Of a stretch of 64,000 nt of DNA, positions 54,687 to 63,977 are shown piece by piece. The notes under the pieces are model-generated. The model was given only the letters and a program-made list of their open reading frames with translations. It did no database searches and was not told the origin of the DNA. This DNA comes from Cypionkella sp. (GTDB taxonomy: Bacteria; Pseudomonadota; Alphaproteobacteria; Rhodobacterales; Rhodobacteraceae): NCBI RefSeq assembly GCF_030652235.1, contig NZ_JAUSBA010000034.1, positions 290,426-354,425 of the forward strand. The letters run 5' to 3'. A program made the translations under genes and the position numbers. Each line of letters begins with the position of its first letter. Position 1 is the first letter of the stretch.

Positions 54687-55468
54687 TCGGCGGCCTGCAT
54701 CCTGCGCGGTGCGACCATTTCACGGATTACGCCCGCGATGCCTTCACGCCGGATATCGACTTCGAGCCCGGCAGCGGTGACAGTGACGCGGCGGACAAGA
54801 AGCTGGATGATCCGTGCCTGCTCGGCCGGGAAGAACTGGCCCCACAGCGCGTCAAACTCATGCAGCGCCACGATGGCATCGGTTTCTGACGTCGCGCCTT
54901 GTTCGCGTTTCAGGGCGGCGAGAACCTGCGTGACGACCTCGGGCGTTTGCAGAATGCGGCGGGCCTCGGTGACGACCGCGTCCTCGACCATTCCGGCGGC
55001 GAGCCGCATCGGGGCGGTTTCTTCGCCGGTCTCGCGGTTCCGGATCACGTCCATGGAAACGTAATACCGGTAGAGCTTGGCCCCTTTCTTCGTGCTGGTC
55101 GGTGTCATGGCCGCGCCGGTTTCGCTGAAGATCAGACCTTTCAACAGCGCGGGCGTCTGCGCACGGCTATTGTTGGCACGCTTTCGTGGGCTTTCCTGCA
55201 GGATGGCATGCATGCACAGGCGCATAGGCCTTGAACGCCTTGTGCTTGGGGCTTTCGCCTGCAGATCGCGCAGATTGCCAACCCCATGCCGGCGCAAACA
55301 CCGGTCAAGCCCGGAGCGAGCGGCCTCCGGGTTGAGAATCTCCCGCACCACGGCCAGCAGGTCATCGAGCGACATCCGACGAATCCTGCGCCAGGCGAGC
55401 AATCCCAATGCCCTCCATTGATCAGCTTCCAGATTAGATGTCGTTGTTTTGACACATAAACATCGCAA
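54683..55468 (-). pseudogene. Chimera of IS481 transposase and large serine recombinase remnants
   Basis: The 5' part (55468 to about 55250) reads SLDDLLAVVREILNPEAARS and LDRCLRRHGVGNLRDLQA, the N-terminal region of IS481 transposases. The next IS481 residues (PKHKAFKAYAP) are in another frame. From about 55162 it becomes the C-terminal third of a large serine recombinase (TPALLKGLIFSETGAAMTP, YRYYVSMDVIRNRETGEE, LLVRRVTVTAAGLEVDIRRE). Both catalytic domains are missing. The open frame is an accident of the fusion. It abuts the ugpB promoter region, where a GCAAAGC/GCTTTGC repeat (55465-55486) lies. Confidence 0.7.
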
Positions 55469-55519
55469 AGCCGTTACCCGCTTTGCCTTAGTTTCCGCTC
55501 AAATATCTCGAAAGGAACC

Positions 55520-56821
55520 ATGATGAAAAAATCCCTCTCCGTCATCGCAGCCCTTGCGCTGACTACCAATGCAGCCTTTGCCGCGCCGGTCCAGATCACC
55601 TGGTGGCATGGCATGGGGGGGGCGAATGAGCAGGTGATCAATCAGGTCGCCGAAAAGTTCAATGCGGCGCAAGCCAATTGTGCGATCACTCCGGTTTCCA
55701 AGGGCACCTATGAAGAAGCCCTCGCCTCGGGCATCGCGGCGTTCCGTTCCGGCGAGCAGCCCAATATCCTGCAAGTGTTTGACGCCGGTGCCGCCACCAT
55801 CATCAGCGCCAAGGGGGCGACCATCCCCGCCGAAGACCTGCTGAGCCAGAACGGCCACAAGCTGGACCGTGACGCGTTCATCGACGGCATCCGCAATTTC
55901 TACGCCGATGCGGATGGCAAATTCATCGGCATGCCGTTCAACTCGTCGGCGCCGATCATGTACATCAACACCGATGCCTTCACCAAGGCCGGTGTAGCGC
56001 CGCCGAAAACCTGGGAAGAGTTCGAGGCGGTGGCGCCCAAGCTGAAAGAAGCGGGCTACGTGCCTTTGGTGGCCAGCCAACTGACCTGGATGTTGTTTGA
56101 GAACTTCTTCTCGCGCAATAACATCCAGATGGCTTCGAACAACAACGGCTATGACAGCATCGAAGGCACAACGCTGAACGCAACAGCACCCGAGATGATC
56201 GCGTTCTGGAACAAGCTGAAGGAATGGCACACCGCTGGTCTGTTCGGCTTCTATGGCGCGGGCTGGGCTGACAACCAGAAGCCTTTCGAAGAAGGCAAGG
56301 TTGCGCTGTGGATCGGCTCTTCGGGTTCTTTCGGTGGGTTGTCGAAGACCGCGACCATGCCGTTCTCGGCGGATTTCATCCCCTACGTTGCAGCCATCGG
56401 CGAAGGCAACAAATCGTCCTTCATCGGCGGCGCTGCTTTGTTCGCGATGTCAGGAAAGCCCGAAGCCGAAAACAAATGCTCAGCTGATTTCTTCAATTTC
56501 CTGACCACGACCGAGATTCAGACCTTCTACCATCAGGCCACCGGCTACGTTGCCATCACCAAGGCGGCGTATGAGGCGTCGAAGGCTGAAGGCTGGTATG
56601 ACAAACACCCGGTTGCCGAAGTCGGCATCAAGCAACTGCTGCTGCCGACGGGCGAATGGTCGAAAGGCTACCGTCTGGGCTTCTACCCGCAGATTCGCGC
56701 TGTCGAAGAGCGTGAATTCAACAAAATTTTCTCGGGTGAAACCACCGTCGAAGACGCGTTCAAGGCCATCGAAACCGAAGGCAATGATCTTCTGGCGAAA
56801 TTCGCCAAGACCGCAGGCTGA
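55520..56821 (+). CDS. ugpB: Glycerol-3-phosphate-type ABC transporter binding protein
   Basis: This is a 433-residue periplasmic protein with signal peptide MMKKSLSVIAALALTTNAAFA and an AFA-AP cleavage site. The mature start APVQITWWHGMGGANEQVIN and the ENFFSRNNI, GADNQKPFEEG-like and YHQATGYVAIT segments follow E. coli UgpB closely. It should bind sn-glycerol-3-phosphate or glycerophosphodiesters. AAAGGA precedes the ATG. It heads the ugpBAEC-like operon and is separated from the permeases by a hairpin. Its native upstream region has been replaced by mobile-element debris. Confidence 0.88.
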   Translation: MMKKSLSVIAALALTTNAAFAAPVQITWWHGMGGANEQVINQVAEKFNAAQANCAITPVSKGTYEEALASGIAAFRSGEQPNILQVFDAGAATIISAKGATIPAEDLLSQNGHKLDRDAFIDGIRNFYADADGKFIGMPFNSSAPIMYINTDAFTKAGVAPPKTWEEFEAVAPKLKEAGYVPLVASQLTWMLFENFFSRNNIQMASNNNGYDSIEGTTLNATAPEMIAFWNKLKEWHTAGLFGFYGAGWADNQKPFEEGKVALWIGSSGSFGGLSKTATMPFSADFIPYVAAIGEGNKSSFIGGAALFAMSGKPEAENKCSADFFNFLTTTEIQTFYHQATGYVAITKAAYEASKAEGWYDKHPVAEVGIKQLLLPTGEWSKGYRLGFYPQIRAVEEREFNKIFSGETTVEDAFKAIETEGNDLLAKFAKTAG

Positions 56822-56837
56822 TATTTAAGCGTGATAT

Positions 56838-56865
56838 GCCGGGCCTGCCGCTGTGCAGGCCCGGC
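56838..56865 (+). terminator. Hairpin attenuator after ugpB
   Basis: Perfect 11-bp arms GCCGGGCCTGC (56838-56848) and complement (56855-56865) surround a 6-nt loop and are followed by TTTCGTTTT. It is placed like the hairpin after the first binding-protein gene of the window, so it probably sets the binding protein above the permeases. Confidence 0.75.
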
Positions 56866-56906
56866 TTTCGTTTTGCCCCCTCTGATCCTGTGACGTGAAA
56901 TACCCA

Positions 56907-57863
56907 ATGACCAACGCAGCCCAAACCTCCCCCGGACCGATCCGCCGATGGATCGCCCGCGCCACAGTCCGGCCTGAGCCCGCTAAGCGCGTTCAGTTCG
57001 ACCGCCCCTTGCTGCCGTGGCTGTTTCTGGCACCGCAACTGGCGGTGATCTTTGTGTTCTTCTACTGGCCCTCGGCACAGGCAATTTCGTCGTCGTTCTA
57101 CATCGAAGACCCCTTCGGCTTTGGTGCGACCTTTGTGGGTTTTGACAATTACACCGACGCCTTGGGCTCGGCTGAATACCGCCATATCGCGAGTTTTACG
57201 GCCATTTTCACGGTTCTGGTCACAGCGTTCTCGCTGGGTCTTGGCTTGCTGCTGGCGGTCAAGGCCGATCAGGTGATCCGCGCGCGCTCGACCTACCGCA
57301 CGGCGATGATTTCGGTTTACGCCATAGCGCCCCCGGTGGCGGGGCTGATCGGGATGATGCTGTTTGATCAGCACATCGGCCCCTTCGTCAAACTCGCCGC
57401 GTGGTTTGGCTGGGAGATGAAGGTCGGGCTGAACTACTTCGATACGGCGTTCGCAATGATCCTCGTGTCGGTCTGGAAGCAGGTGCCGTATAACTTCATC
57501 TTCATCCTGTCCGGCCTGCAAGGCATCCCACAAAGCGTGCGTGAGGCGGCGCTGATTGATTGCAAGAACGGCGCGCGCCGATTCTTCACCGCGATCCTAC
57601 CGCTGCTGGCCCCGACTGCGTTTTTCCTGTTGATCATCAACATCACTTACGCGCTGTTCGACACTTTCGCGGTGATCGACGTGATGGTGAAAGACAAAGC
57701 CGCCAACAACCCGATCACTCTTGTCTACAAGGTCTATGTTGATGGCTTCCGTGGCAACGACATCGGCGGATCTTCCGCCCAATCGGTGATCCTGATGCTG
57801 GTGGTGCTGGTGCTGACCTTGGTGCAATTCCGCTGGCTGGAACGCCGCGTCCATTACGGATAA
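56907..57863 (+). CDS. ugpA: Glycerol-3-phosphate ABC permease UgpA
   Basis: This is a 318-residue MalF-type permease. A polar N-terminal tail precedes LLPWLFLAPQLAVIFVFFYWPS, the typical UgpA first helix. The EAA loop reads PQSVREAALIDCKNGARRF. The ATG at 56907 is preferred; a GTG at 56895 in the same frame is possible. Six membrane helices are apparent. The stop is followed 1 nt later by ugpE. It forms the channel with UgpE for phosphorylated glycerol uptake. Confidence 0.85.
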   Translation: MTNAAQTSPGPIRRWIARATVRPEPAKRVQFDRPLLPWLFLAPQLAVIFVFFYWPSAQAISSSFYIEDPFGFGATFVGFDNYTDALGSAEYRHIASFTAIFTVLVTAFSLGLGLLLAVKADQVIRARSTYRTAMISVYAIAPPVAGLIGMMLFDQHIGPFVKLAAWFGWEMKVGLNYFDTAFAMILVSVWKQVPYNFIFILSGLQGIPQSVREAALIDCKNGARRFFTAILPLLAPTAFFLLIINITYALFDTFAVIDVMVKDKAANNPITLVYKVYVDGFRGNDIGGSSAQSVILMLVVLVLTLVQFRWLERRVHYG

Positions 57864-57864
57864 G

Positions 57865-58710
57865 ATGATGAACCGGATACGCCCCCTAGACCATTTGATC
57901 CTGATCCTCGGTACGCTGTTCATGGTGATGCCCGTGGTGGTTGCGATCATGACTTCGACCCATACGGCCGTCGAAATCCACACAGGCGGGCTGCAAATTT
58001 TGCCCGGCAACGATGGCTATGACACCTATCAAACTGTGCTGACCCGCCAAGGCGGCTTTACCGGGCAAGTCACCGGCGCGCGGATGGTGATGAACTCGCT
58101 GATCCTCGGGCTTGGCTTTGCGATTGGCAAAATCGTGCTGTCGATGGCCGCCGCCTATGCGCTGGTCTACTTCCGCTTTCGCTTTGCCACTCTGATGTTC
58201 TGGGTGATCTTCACCACCCTGTTGCTGCCTTTGGAAGTGCGGATCATGCCGTCCTATCAGGTGATGTCGCAGCTTGGCCTGCTCAACAGCTACACGGGAT
58301 TGATCTTACCACTGCTGGCCTCGGCCACGGGCACGTTCTATTTCCGGCAGTTCTTCAAATCCATCCCGGATGAGCTTTTGGAGGCTGCGCGCATCGACGG
58401 CGCGGGGCCGGTCAAGTTCTTCATCGACGTGATCTTGCCGCTGTCGAAAACCATGATGGCCGCGATCTTCATCATCATGTTTGTCTATGGCTGGAACCAA
58501 TATCTTTGGCCGATGCTGATGACCACGGATGAGCGGTTCTTCACTCTGATGCGCGGCATCAAGCAGATCCTGCAAGTCTGGGTCGGCAGCCAGATCCCCG
58601 ATTACAATGAAGCCTTTGCCCTTGCGGTGCTGGCGCTGCTGCCACCGGTTCTGGTGGTGGTGGTGTTCCAGCGCTGGTTCATCAAGGGCCTGACGGAAAG
58701 CGATAAATAA
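57865..58710 (+). CDS. ugpE: Glycerol-3-phosphate ABC permease UgpE
   Basis: This is a 281-residue MalG-type permease. It starts [20 protein letters not shown], has the [15 protein letters not shown] and [21 protein letters not shown] segments of UgpE, and its EAA loop is [18 protein letters not shown]. Tandem ATGs (57865, 57868) are both usable. The stop shares one base with the ugpC start, so translation is coupled. It is an inner-membrane partner of UgpA. Confidence 0.88.
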   Translation: MMNRIRPLDHLILILGTLFMVMPVVVAIMTSTHTAVEIHTGGLQILPGNDGYDTYQTVLTRQGGFTGQVTGARMVMNSLILGLGFAIGKIVLSMAAAYALVYFRFRFATLMFWVIFTTLLLPLEVRIMPSYQVMSQLGLLNSYTGLILPLLASATGTFYFRQFFKSIPDELLEAARIDGAGPVKFFIDVILPLSKTMMAAIFIIMFVYGWNQYLWPMLMTTDERFFTLMRGIKQILQVWVGSQIPDYNEAFALAVLALLPPVLVVVVFQRWFIKGLTESDK

Positions 58711-59795
58711 TGGCCGCGATCACCATCACCAATGTCTCCAAGACCTATCCTGGAGCTGCTGCGCCCTCGATAAGCGACATCAATCTGACCATTCAGGACG
58801 GCGAGTTCATCGTGCTGGTCGGCCCGTCTGGCTGCGGCAAATCCACCCTGCTGCGGATGGTGGCGGGGTTGGAGGAGATCACGGTGGGCGAAGTCAAGAT
58901 CGGGGATCGGGTGGTCAACAATGTCGATCCCGCCGACCGCGACATCGCCATGGTGTTCCAGAACTACGCGCTTTATCCGCATATGTCGGTGCGCGAAAAC
59001 ATGGCTTACGGCTTGAAGAACCGCAAAACCCCGAAAGCCGAGATTGAGGCGCGCGTCGCAGAAGCCGCCCGCATGCTGGAACTTGGCCCCTATCTTGACC
59101 GCAAACCCCGCGCTTTGTCGGGTGGCCAGCGTCAGCGCGTGGCGATGGGCCGCGCCGTTGTGCGGCAGCCTGCGGCATTCCTGTTCGACGAGCCGTTGTC
59201 AAACCTTGACGCCAAGCTGCGGGTGTCGATGCGCGGCGAAATCCGCCGACTGCAAAAGAGGCTTGCCACCACATCGCTGTATGTGACGCATGACCAGCTG
59301 GAAGCGATGACCTTGGCTGATCGGCTGGTGGTGCTGAACGCTGGCCGGATCGAACAAGTCGGCGCGCCTTTAGAAATCTACCACCGCCCCGCCACCACGT
59401 TTGTCGCCAGCTTCATCGGCGCGCCTGCGATGAACCTGCTGGACGCCGAGGTTGACGGCAGTCGTTTGCGTATCGGTTCCCATGTGATTGACGCTCGCCG
59501 CAACATGGCCGGACAGGGCGCGATCACCTTGGGCATCCGCGCGGAAGATTTGCACCCTTCGGCCACTGGCCTGCCGTTCAAGGTGGATTTTGTCGAGGAA
59601 CTCGGGGCGCAGCGTCTGGTGCATGGTCTGATCGACGGCCAAGCGCTGGTGCTGATACTAGACCCACACCTGCCGCTGCAAGATGAATTGCGGCTCTCGG
59701 TCAACTCTGACAAGCTTCATCTGTTTGACATCCTCAGCGGCAGACGCTTGGAACACCCACAGACCGCCGCAAACGGCATCCCGGTGCCTGCATGA
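58710..59795 (+). CDS. ugpC: Glycerol-3-phosphate ABC ATPase UgpC
   Basis: This is a 361-residue MalK-type ATPase with Walker [11 protein letters not shown]-loop [10 protein letters not shown], signature [15 protein letters not shown], Walker [17 protein letters not shown] and THDQ. A C-terminal TOBE-like domain is present ([13 protein letters not shown]). It overlaps the next gene by 4 nt. The C-terminal domain is short but complete. Members of this family can be feedback-inhibited by regulators; no residue evidence was assessed. Confidence 0.88.
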   Translation: MAAITITNVSKTYPGAAAPSISDINLTIQDGEFIVLVGPSGCGKSTLLRMVAGLEEITVGEVKIGDRVVNNVDPADRDIAMVFQNYALYPHMSVRENMAYGLKNRKTPKAEIEARVAEAARMLELGPYLDRKPRALSGGQRQRVAMGRAVVRQPAAFLFDEPLSNLDAKLRVSMRGEIRRLQKRLATTSLYVTHDQLEAMTLADRLVVLNAGRIEQVGAPLEIYHRPATTFVASFIGAPAMNLLDAEVDGSRLRIGSHVIDARRNMAGQGAITLGIRAEDLHPSATGLPFKVDFVEELGAQRLVHGLIDGQALVLILDPHLPLQDELRLSVNSDKLHLFDILSGRRLEHPQTAANGIPVPA

Positions 59796-60784
59796 TCTTT
59801 GCGACAACCAATCAACTGGCCGCCCTGTCTCAAACCGAACGGGACGCCATCGCAGCCCTGCCGCGCGATGTGGCCGCGCACGATGCTCATTTGGCCGCGC
59901 TGCCCTGCATGGCCATGGTTGAGATTGGCGGCACCGCCCCCACCGCGCCGCTGGCTTTCCCCTTCACCGTCGCCGCATGGAATCTGGAGCGTTGCCTGTT
60001 CCCCGCTGCCAGTGCCGCCAAGATCGCAACCACGAGCGCGCAGGTGGTGCTGCTGTCGGAAATGGACAACGGTATGGCCCGCACAGCCCAAACTCATACA
60101 ACCGCCGCAGTGGCCGCCCCGCTTGCCATGTCTTATGCCTACGGTGTCGAATTCATCGAACTTGGCCTCGGCTCGGAAACCGAACTTGAATTCTGCACCG
60201 ACACCCACAACGACGCGGGCTTTCACGGCAACGCCATTCTGGCCGCGACACCGCTGAGCCGCCCGTTCCTGCTGCGGCTGCCCGGCCGGCGGTTTTGGTT
60301 TCTGTCGGGCGGTGATCAGCCCCGCTTGGGCGAGCGGATGGCGATTGGCGCGCTGATTCAGACTGAAGCAGGGCCGATTGTGATGGTATCCACGCATCTG
60401 GAAAGCAATGCCGATGCTAGCCAGCGCGCGGCGCAGATGCGTTTGCTGATCGACGCGCTGGACGCCAACTTCTCCGACCTGCCACTGTTGATCGGTGGTG
60501 ATCTGAACACCGGCAACCACATCGGCGGCGACTGGCGCGATGAAACATTGTTCGATCATGCCCGTGGTCGCGGCTTCACCATCCACGGTGGCGCGGACAG
60601 CGTCATGACGACGCGCCCAAGCCTGATCACACGCTGGCCCGACCGCGCGATGAAGCTGGATTGGTTCCTGACGCGGGGCCTGCAAATCGCACAATGCCAG
60701 ATCATCGCTTCGACAGATGAGGCTGGCAGGCCGCTGTCGGACCATGACATGATCGTGCTGCAAGTCGTCGGTTTGAATCGATGA
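59792..60784 (+). CDS. Endonuclease/exonuclease/phosphatase-family phosphodiesterase in the ugp operon
   Basis: This is a 330-residue EEP-fold enzyme. The expected catalytic residues are visible: AWNLERC, Glu in VVLLSEMD, His in [10 protein letters not shown], Asp/Asn in [16 protein letters not shown] and the terminal LSDHD. No signal peptide is present, so it is cytoplasmic. Operons of this type usually end in ugpQ (a GDPD-family glycerophosphodiester phosphodiesterase). Here an unrelated phosphodiesterase fold holds that place, coupled to ugpC by an ATGA overlap. Cleavage of imported glycerophosphodiesters is a reasonable inference. The 234 bp after it (60785-61018) show no gene I can support. 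Confidence 0.8.
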   Translation: MIFATTNQLAALSQTERDAIAALPRDVAAHDAHLAALPCMAMVEIGGTAPTAPLAFPFTVAAWNLERCLFPAASAAKIATTSAQVVLLSEMDNGMARTAQTHTTAAVAAPLAMSYAYGVEFIELGLGSETELEFCTDTHNDAGFHGNAILAATPLSRPFLLRLPGRRFWFLSGGDQPRLGERMAIGALIQTEAGPIVMVSTHLESNADASQRAAQMRLLIDALDANFSDLPLLIGGDLNTGNHIGGDWRDETLFDHARGRGFTIHGGADSVMTTRPSLITRWPDRAMKLDWFLTRGLQIAQCQIIASTDEAGRPLSDHDMIVLQVVGLNR

Positions 60785-61044
60785 GATAGTGGTCAAACTT
60801 GGTCGAGCATGCACCAGTTTTGAGGCTGGGCTAAGACAGAAGTTGTCAGAGATTATTGGGGAATTGACCGGCTTTCGACGCGCTGCGCTGCCTATGCTGG
60901 TTCGTGAGAAACTGCGGGAAAGTTTTGTGGGCCGCTGTCGAAGTCGAATATTGGCTTCTTACATGAGTTGCGAACTTAGACACATGCGTCAATGTATCCC
61001 AGCCGCGGCCAAAATGAGTGACCTGCCCCCCGGTCGTCCCTCGT

Positions 61045-61978
61045 TCATAACGAGAGTCTGACTTGTTCATAGTTGTCGGTTTCGGGTTGGGCAAGCGCGC
61101 CGGGTGCGTTGCCGTCAGATTGCTCAAGCGCCCGGCGCGCTTCTGCTGGAGTTTTGTTCTCAAGGGAGGAATGCGGCCTGACAATGTTGTAGTCATAGCG
61201 CCAGAGCGCCAGCTTTTTGGCGGGCGTCCGCAAGGCTGTCGAATATCTCCTCATTCAGGCATTCATCCCTCAGGCTGCCGTTGAAGCTTTCGATCAGGCC
61301 ATTCTGCTGTGGCTTGCCGGGGTCGATATAGTGCCAGGCAATGCCGGCATCGCCCGCCCATTTGAGGATCGCGGTGCTGGTGAACTCAGCCCCATTATCG
61401 CTGACAATGCAGCCGGGTTTGCCGTAAATCCGGATCATCGCAGTCAGTTCCCGCGCCACGCGCGCACCAGAAAGGCTGGTATCGGCAATCAGCCCCAGAT
61501 TCTCGCGGGTGCAGTCATCGTTGACGGCCAGAATCCGGAACTTGCGGGACGCACCGAAGGTGTCAGAGACAAAGTCCAGCGACCACCGCACGTTTGGGCG
61601 GTTCGGTATTGGCATCCGTTGCCCGGCAACGGTTTGCATGCAAACCGTGAGAGGGGGTGCTCGCGTACCACGTGCCCGTTTTCGACCGCGCCGCCGCCGC
61701 ACCGACAGGCCTTCCTCTCTGTAAAGGCGATACAATTTCTTGTCGTTCATCGTGAACCCCTCCCGCTCAAGCAGGATACCAACACGCCGATAGCCAAACC
61801 GACGGCGGGTGCCCGCTATCTCATGCATCTTTTTGCGGATATCCGCATGATCAGGCGGGCGTTCGCGCCGCACGGTCTTGGGATCGACACCAACGAGGTC
61901 GCAAACCCGACGCTGCGAGATATGATGGTCCCGCATCGCCCTGATCGCCGCTTCCCGCCGCCGAACTGGTGTCGTCAA
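61045..61978 (-). pseudogene. IS3 transposase orfB (DDE integrase), frameshifted
   Basis: The first frame (61978 to 61193) has the HTH_21-like [17 protein letters not shown] and the DDE core: [19 protein letters not shown], and [14 protein letters not shown]. It leaves the family after SLADAR. The remaining C terminus [20 protein letters not shown] is in the adjacent frame and ends at 61045. One extra base near 61218-61225 (CGCCAAAAAG for CGCAAAAAG) explains the break. An extra 13 residues ([12 protein letters not shown] region) come from the palindromic element at 61616-61656. Confidence 0.8.
61616..61656. repeat. Double-hairpin palindromic element inserted in frame in orfB (copy A)
   Basis: Hairpin 1 is CCGTTGCCCGGCAACGG. 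Hairpin 2 is CGGTTTGCATGCAAACCG, sharing CGG with hairpin 1. Then TGAGAGGGG follows. Copy B at 63666-63705 has the same plan with different stem bases. On the coding strand it adds 39 nt, 13 codons, without a stop or frameshift. Confidence 0.7.
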
Positions 61979-62253
61979 CGCTTGCCCAGCAGATCCTTCA
62001 GTACCACCACATCCAGCATCGTATCCGCCACCAGCCGCTTGAGCTTTGCATTCTCCTCCTCAAGCTGCTTCAGACGCCGGGCATCCGACACGTCCATGCC
62101 GCCATACTTGGCCTTCAGTTTGTAAAAACTGGCAGGGCTGCCCGTCGGCGAATGGATGCCGTGCTTGCGGCAGACCTCTGCCACAGTCAGCCCGGCTTCC
62201 TGCTCCTTGATCATCCCGATAATCTGCGTCTCGGTAAAACGGCTCTTGCGCAT
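61975..62253 (-). CDS. IS3 transposase orfA
   Basis: This 92-residue HTH_8 protein reads [20 protein letters not shown], then the helix-turn-helix [11 protein letters not shown] and the leucine-zipper [21 protein letters not shown] few extra residues (HSPTG) sit between the HTH and [14 protein letters not shown] compared with usual family members. It overlaps orfB by 4 nt. In IS3 elements OrfA and OrfAB (made by frameshifting) act together. Confidence 0.85.
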   Translation of the reverse strand: MRKSRFTETQIIGMIKEQEAGLTVAEVCRKHGIHSPTGSPASFYKLKAKYGGMDVSDARRLKQLEEENAKLKRLVADTMLDVVVLKDLLGKR

Positions 62254-62341
62254 GCGTCTGCTCCTTCAGGTTGGGCACACTCTACATTAAAGTGAGGGCG
62301 TTTCCGGGGGGCAGGTCAGTAGTTCGCCTTGAACAATTCAT

Positions 62342-63079
62342 TCAGGCCGCTGTGACGGTCTGATACTGGCGATCTGGGTGGTAGACTGCGTTCAGAATGG
62401 CGACGACAATCCAGGCAAACCAAGCCCTGAGGTGGGCGAGGATCTTTCGGATGTTGTGGCCGCAGGCGCAGAGGCTGGCAAAGAGGGCGTCGCCGATGGT
62501 GCCTTTCAATGGGCATCGCGATAGGCGGCCGTCTGTTTTCATGTGGCCGATTTCGGCCTCGATGGCGCAGGTCCGCGATCAGTTTGGGGGTCAACCCGCG
62601 CCTTGTGCCGCTGATCAGGACGCGGGGGGCTCAACTGCGTGGCCGCGATAGCCGCGGTCGACGACGGCTAGATCGGGGCGCCGGTCTGTCAGGATCTCCA
62701 CCTGTTCCAGGGCTTGCCTCAGGGTGTGGCCGTCGTAGGGATTGCCGGCAAAGCTACGCATACCGACGACGAACCCCTCGTCCAGCGTCGTGGTGATGCT
62801 GACCTTGCAGCCGAACTCATAGCGCACCCGCGCCTTACCCTTGGAGATGCAGTCGACTTCGGGTTCATGCAAGGCGTAGATCTTGTTGGCCCCCTTGGGT
62901 GCTTGGTGCAGGAGTTGTGAGACCAGAGCGAGCTTGCCAACAATGCGATCCCGCAGGGCGCCCTCGGGGATGTCTTGCACATGGCGGCGCAGATCGCGCA
63001 TGACGCGGCCGGTGTCGCCTTTCAGCTTTTTCAATGTCTTGCGCATGTGCCTGAACTGTAAGCGGCGTCTGCGGCCCAT
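62342..63079 (-). pseudogene. IS5-family transposase remnant, truncated and frameshifted
   Basis: The main frame (63079 to 62615) reads ALHEPEVDCISKGKARVRYE, then GNPYDGHTLRQALEQVEIL and DLAVVDRGYRGHAVE, the DDE core of IS5-like transposases. The N-terminal ~170 residues are absent. The C-terminal segment (MKTDGRLSRCPLKGTIGDAL, ACGHNIRKILAHLRAW) is in other frames down to 62342. It is cut on the right by the IS3/IS66-like segment and on the left by the IS3 copy. Confidence 0.7.
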
Positions 63080-63155
63080 TGATTTTTCGCTTGCGGTCAG
63101 CGGTTTTGGCGGTGGAACTTGATCTGATGAGCTCGTCAGGGAGTCCAGGATGAGC

Positions 63156-63665
63156 TCATTGCAGTGCTTTGGCTGGCCTGAGTTGGGCCCACGGCATCAA
63201 GGCGTCGCTGTCCTTTTCGAGGTGACCGTTGACCAGCCTAGTGAAGAGATCGCGCAGGTATGTGATGTCAGTGACCCAGAACTGATCAGGGGCATCGACA
63301 TCGAACTCTCTGTTTAGGGTATTGTCGGCAACAACAGCGGGGCTGCCACCATAAGAGCCCGGCTTCTTTTTGTAACCAATCTGGGCCCTTATACCCGCCA
63401 GACGTGCCAGACGCCACGCCCGGTTGGGGCTGATGTCCTCGCCCATGACGCACAGATCATCATGCAGCTTGCGATATCCGTAGACCTCGCCGCTATCGTC
63501 CCAAGCCTGCTTCAGCAGCACGGTCTGACGCTGATCTTCCAACGCACGGGGGCTCAATGGCTCCCGCAGCCATGCATAGAAGCCGCTGGGATGAACCAGC
63601 AGCATCCGGCACATCGCCCGGACCGCAAAGATCAGCCGGTTCTCGGCTATAAACGCATACCTCAC
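63156..63665 (-). pseudogene. IS3 orfB N-terminal fragment fused to an IS66-like tail
   Basis: Residues 1-135 or so (MRYAFIAENRLIFAVRAMCR, VYGYRKLHDDLCVMGE, GSYGGSPAVVADNTLNREFD, FWVTDITYLR) are the N-terminal half of an IS3 orfB up to the first DDE aspartate. The rest (DLFTRLVNGHLEKDSDALMP then WAQ) resembles the C terminus of IS66 TnpC. The catalytic D..E residues after the first are missing. The fusion point is near 63255. The IS66 match is a memory-based inference. Confidence 0.6.
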
Positions 63666-63705
63666 CCGCTGCCCGGCAGCGGATGTTTACATCCGCGAGA
63701 GGGGG
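63666..63705. repeat. Double-hairpin palindromic element at an orfA/orfB junction (copy B)
   Basis: Hairpin 1 is CCGCTGCCCGGCAGCGG. Hairpin 2 is GCGGATGTTTACATCCGC. GAGAGGGG follows. It lies exactly between orfA and orfB of an IS3 element, where the intact element would have only a few bases, and it changes the end of orfA to ESPLSRM. Confidence 0.7.
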
Positions 63706-63977
63706 GATTCCCTGGCGAAGTATGCGGTCGCCTTTTTTAGGATGTCCCGCTCCTCCGTGACCCGCGCCAAATCGCGCTTGAGGCGGCGGATCTCGTCAGC
63801 CTGAGCATCGACCTCCTGGATCACCTTCGCAGGTCGCGAAAACTGCTTCTGCCACGTGTAGATCGACTTGGTGCTGACCCCAAGCCTCTCGGCAACCTCG
63901 CGCACAGGATAGCCCCGATCCTCGACTTGGGCCACTGCATCGCGCTTGAACTCGTCTGTGAATTTGTTTGCGGACAT
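63687..63977 (-). CDS. IS3 transposase orfA (second IS3 copy)
   Basis: This is a 96-residue protein with helix-turn-helix YPVREVAERLGVSTKSIYTW and zipper AQADEIRRLKRDLARVTEER, then DILKKATAYFARES. The last few residues come from the inserted palindrome. AAGGAGG precedes the ATG. Upstream of 63977 only the element's leader remains before the window ends, so its left terminal repeat is not visible. Confidence 0.85.
   Translation of the reverse strand: MSANKFTDEFKRDAVAQVEDRGYPVREVAERLGVSTKSIYTWQKQFSRPAKVIQEVDAQADEIRRLKRDLARVTEERDILKKATAYFARESPLSRM

Larger units (their letters stand above)
61019..62318 (-). mobile_element. IS3-family insertion sequence (about 1300 bp), decayed
   Basis: The ends match as inverted repeats TGACCTGCCCCCCGG (61019-61033) and its complement (62304-62318). 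Two overlapping transposase frames lie between on the minus strand. No clear target duplication is seen (GAG left, GTA right). The orfB frameshift and the inserted palindrome suggest it is inactive. Confidence 0.8.

Noticed and set aside
57995..58010. TTGCCCGGCAAC in ugpE as another palindromic element
   Set aside because: It is part of the coding sequence (ILPGNDG), without the second hairpin or the GAGAGGGG tail.
60789..61061. A 90-codon frame after the EEP-family gene
   Set aside because: It has no recognisable domain, a poor start, and its 3' end lies in the IS3 terminal repeat. It is probably noncoding.
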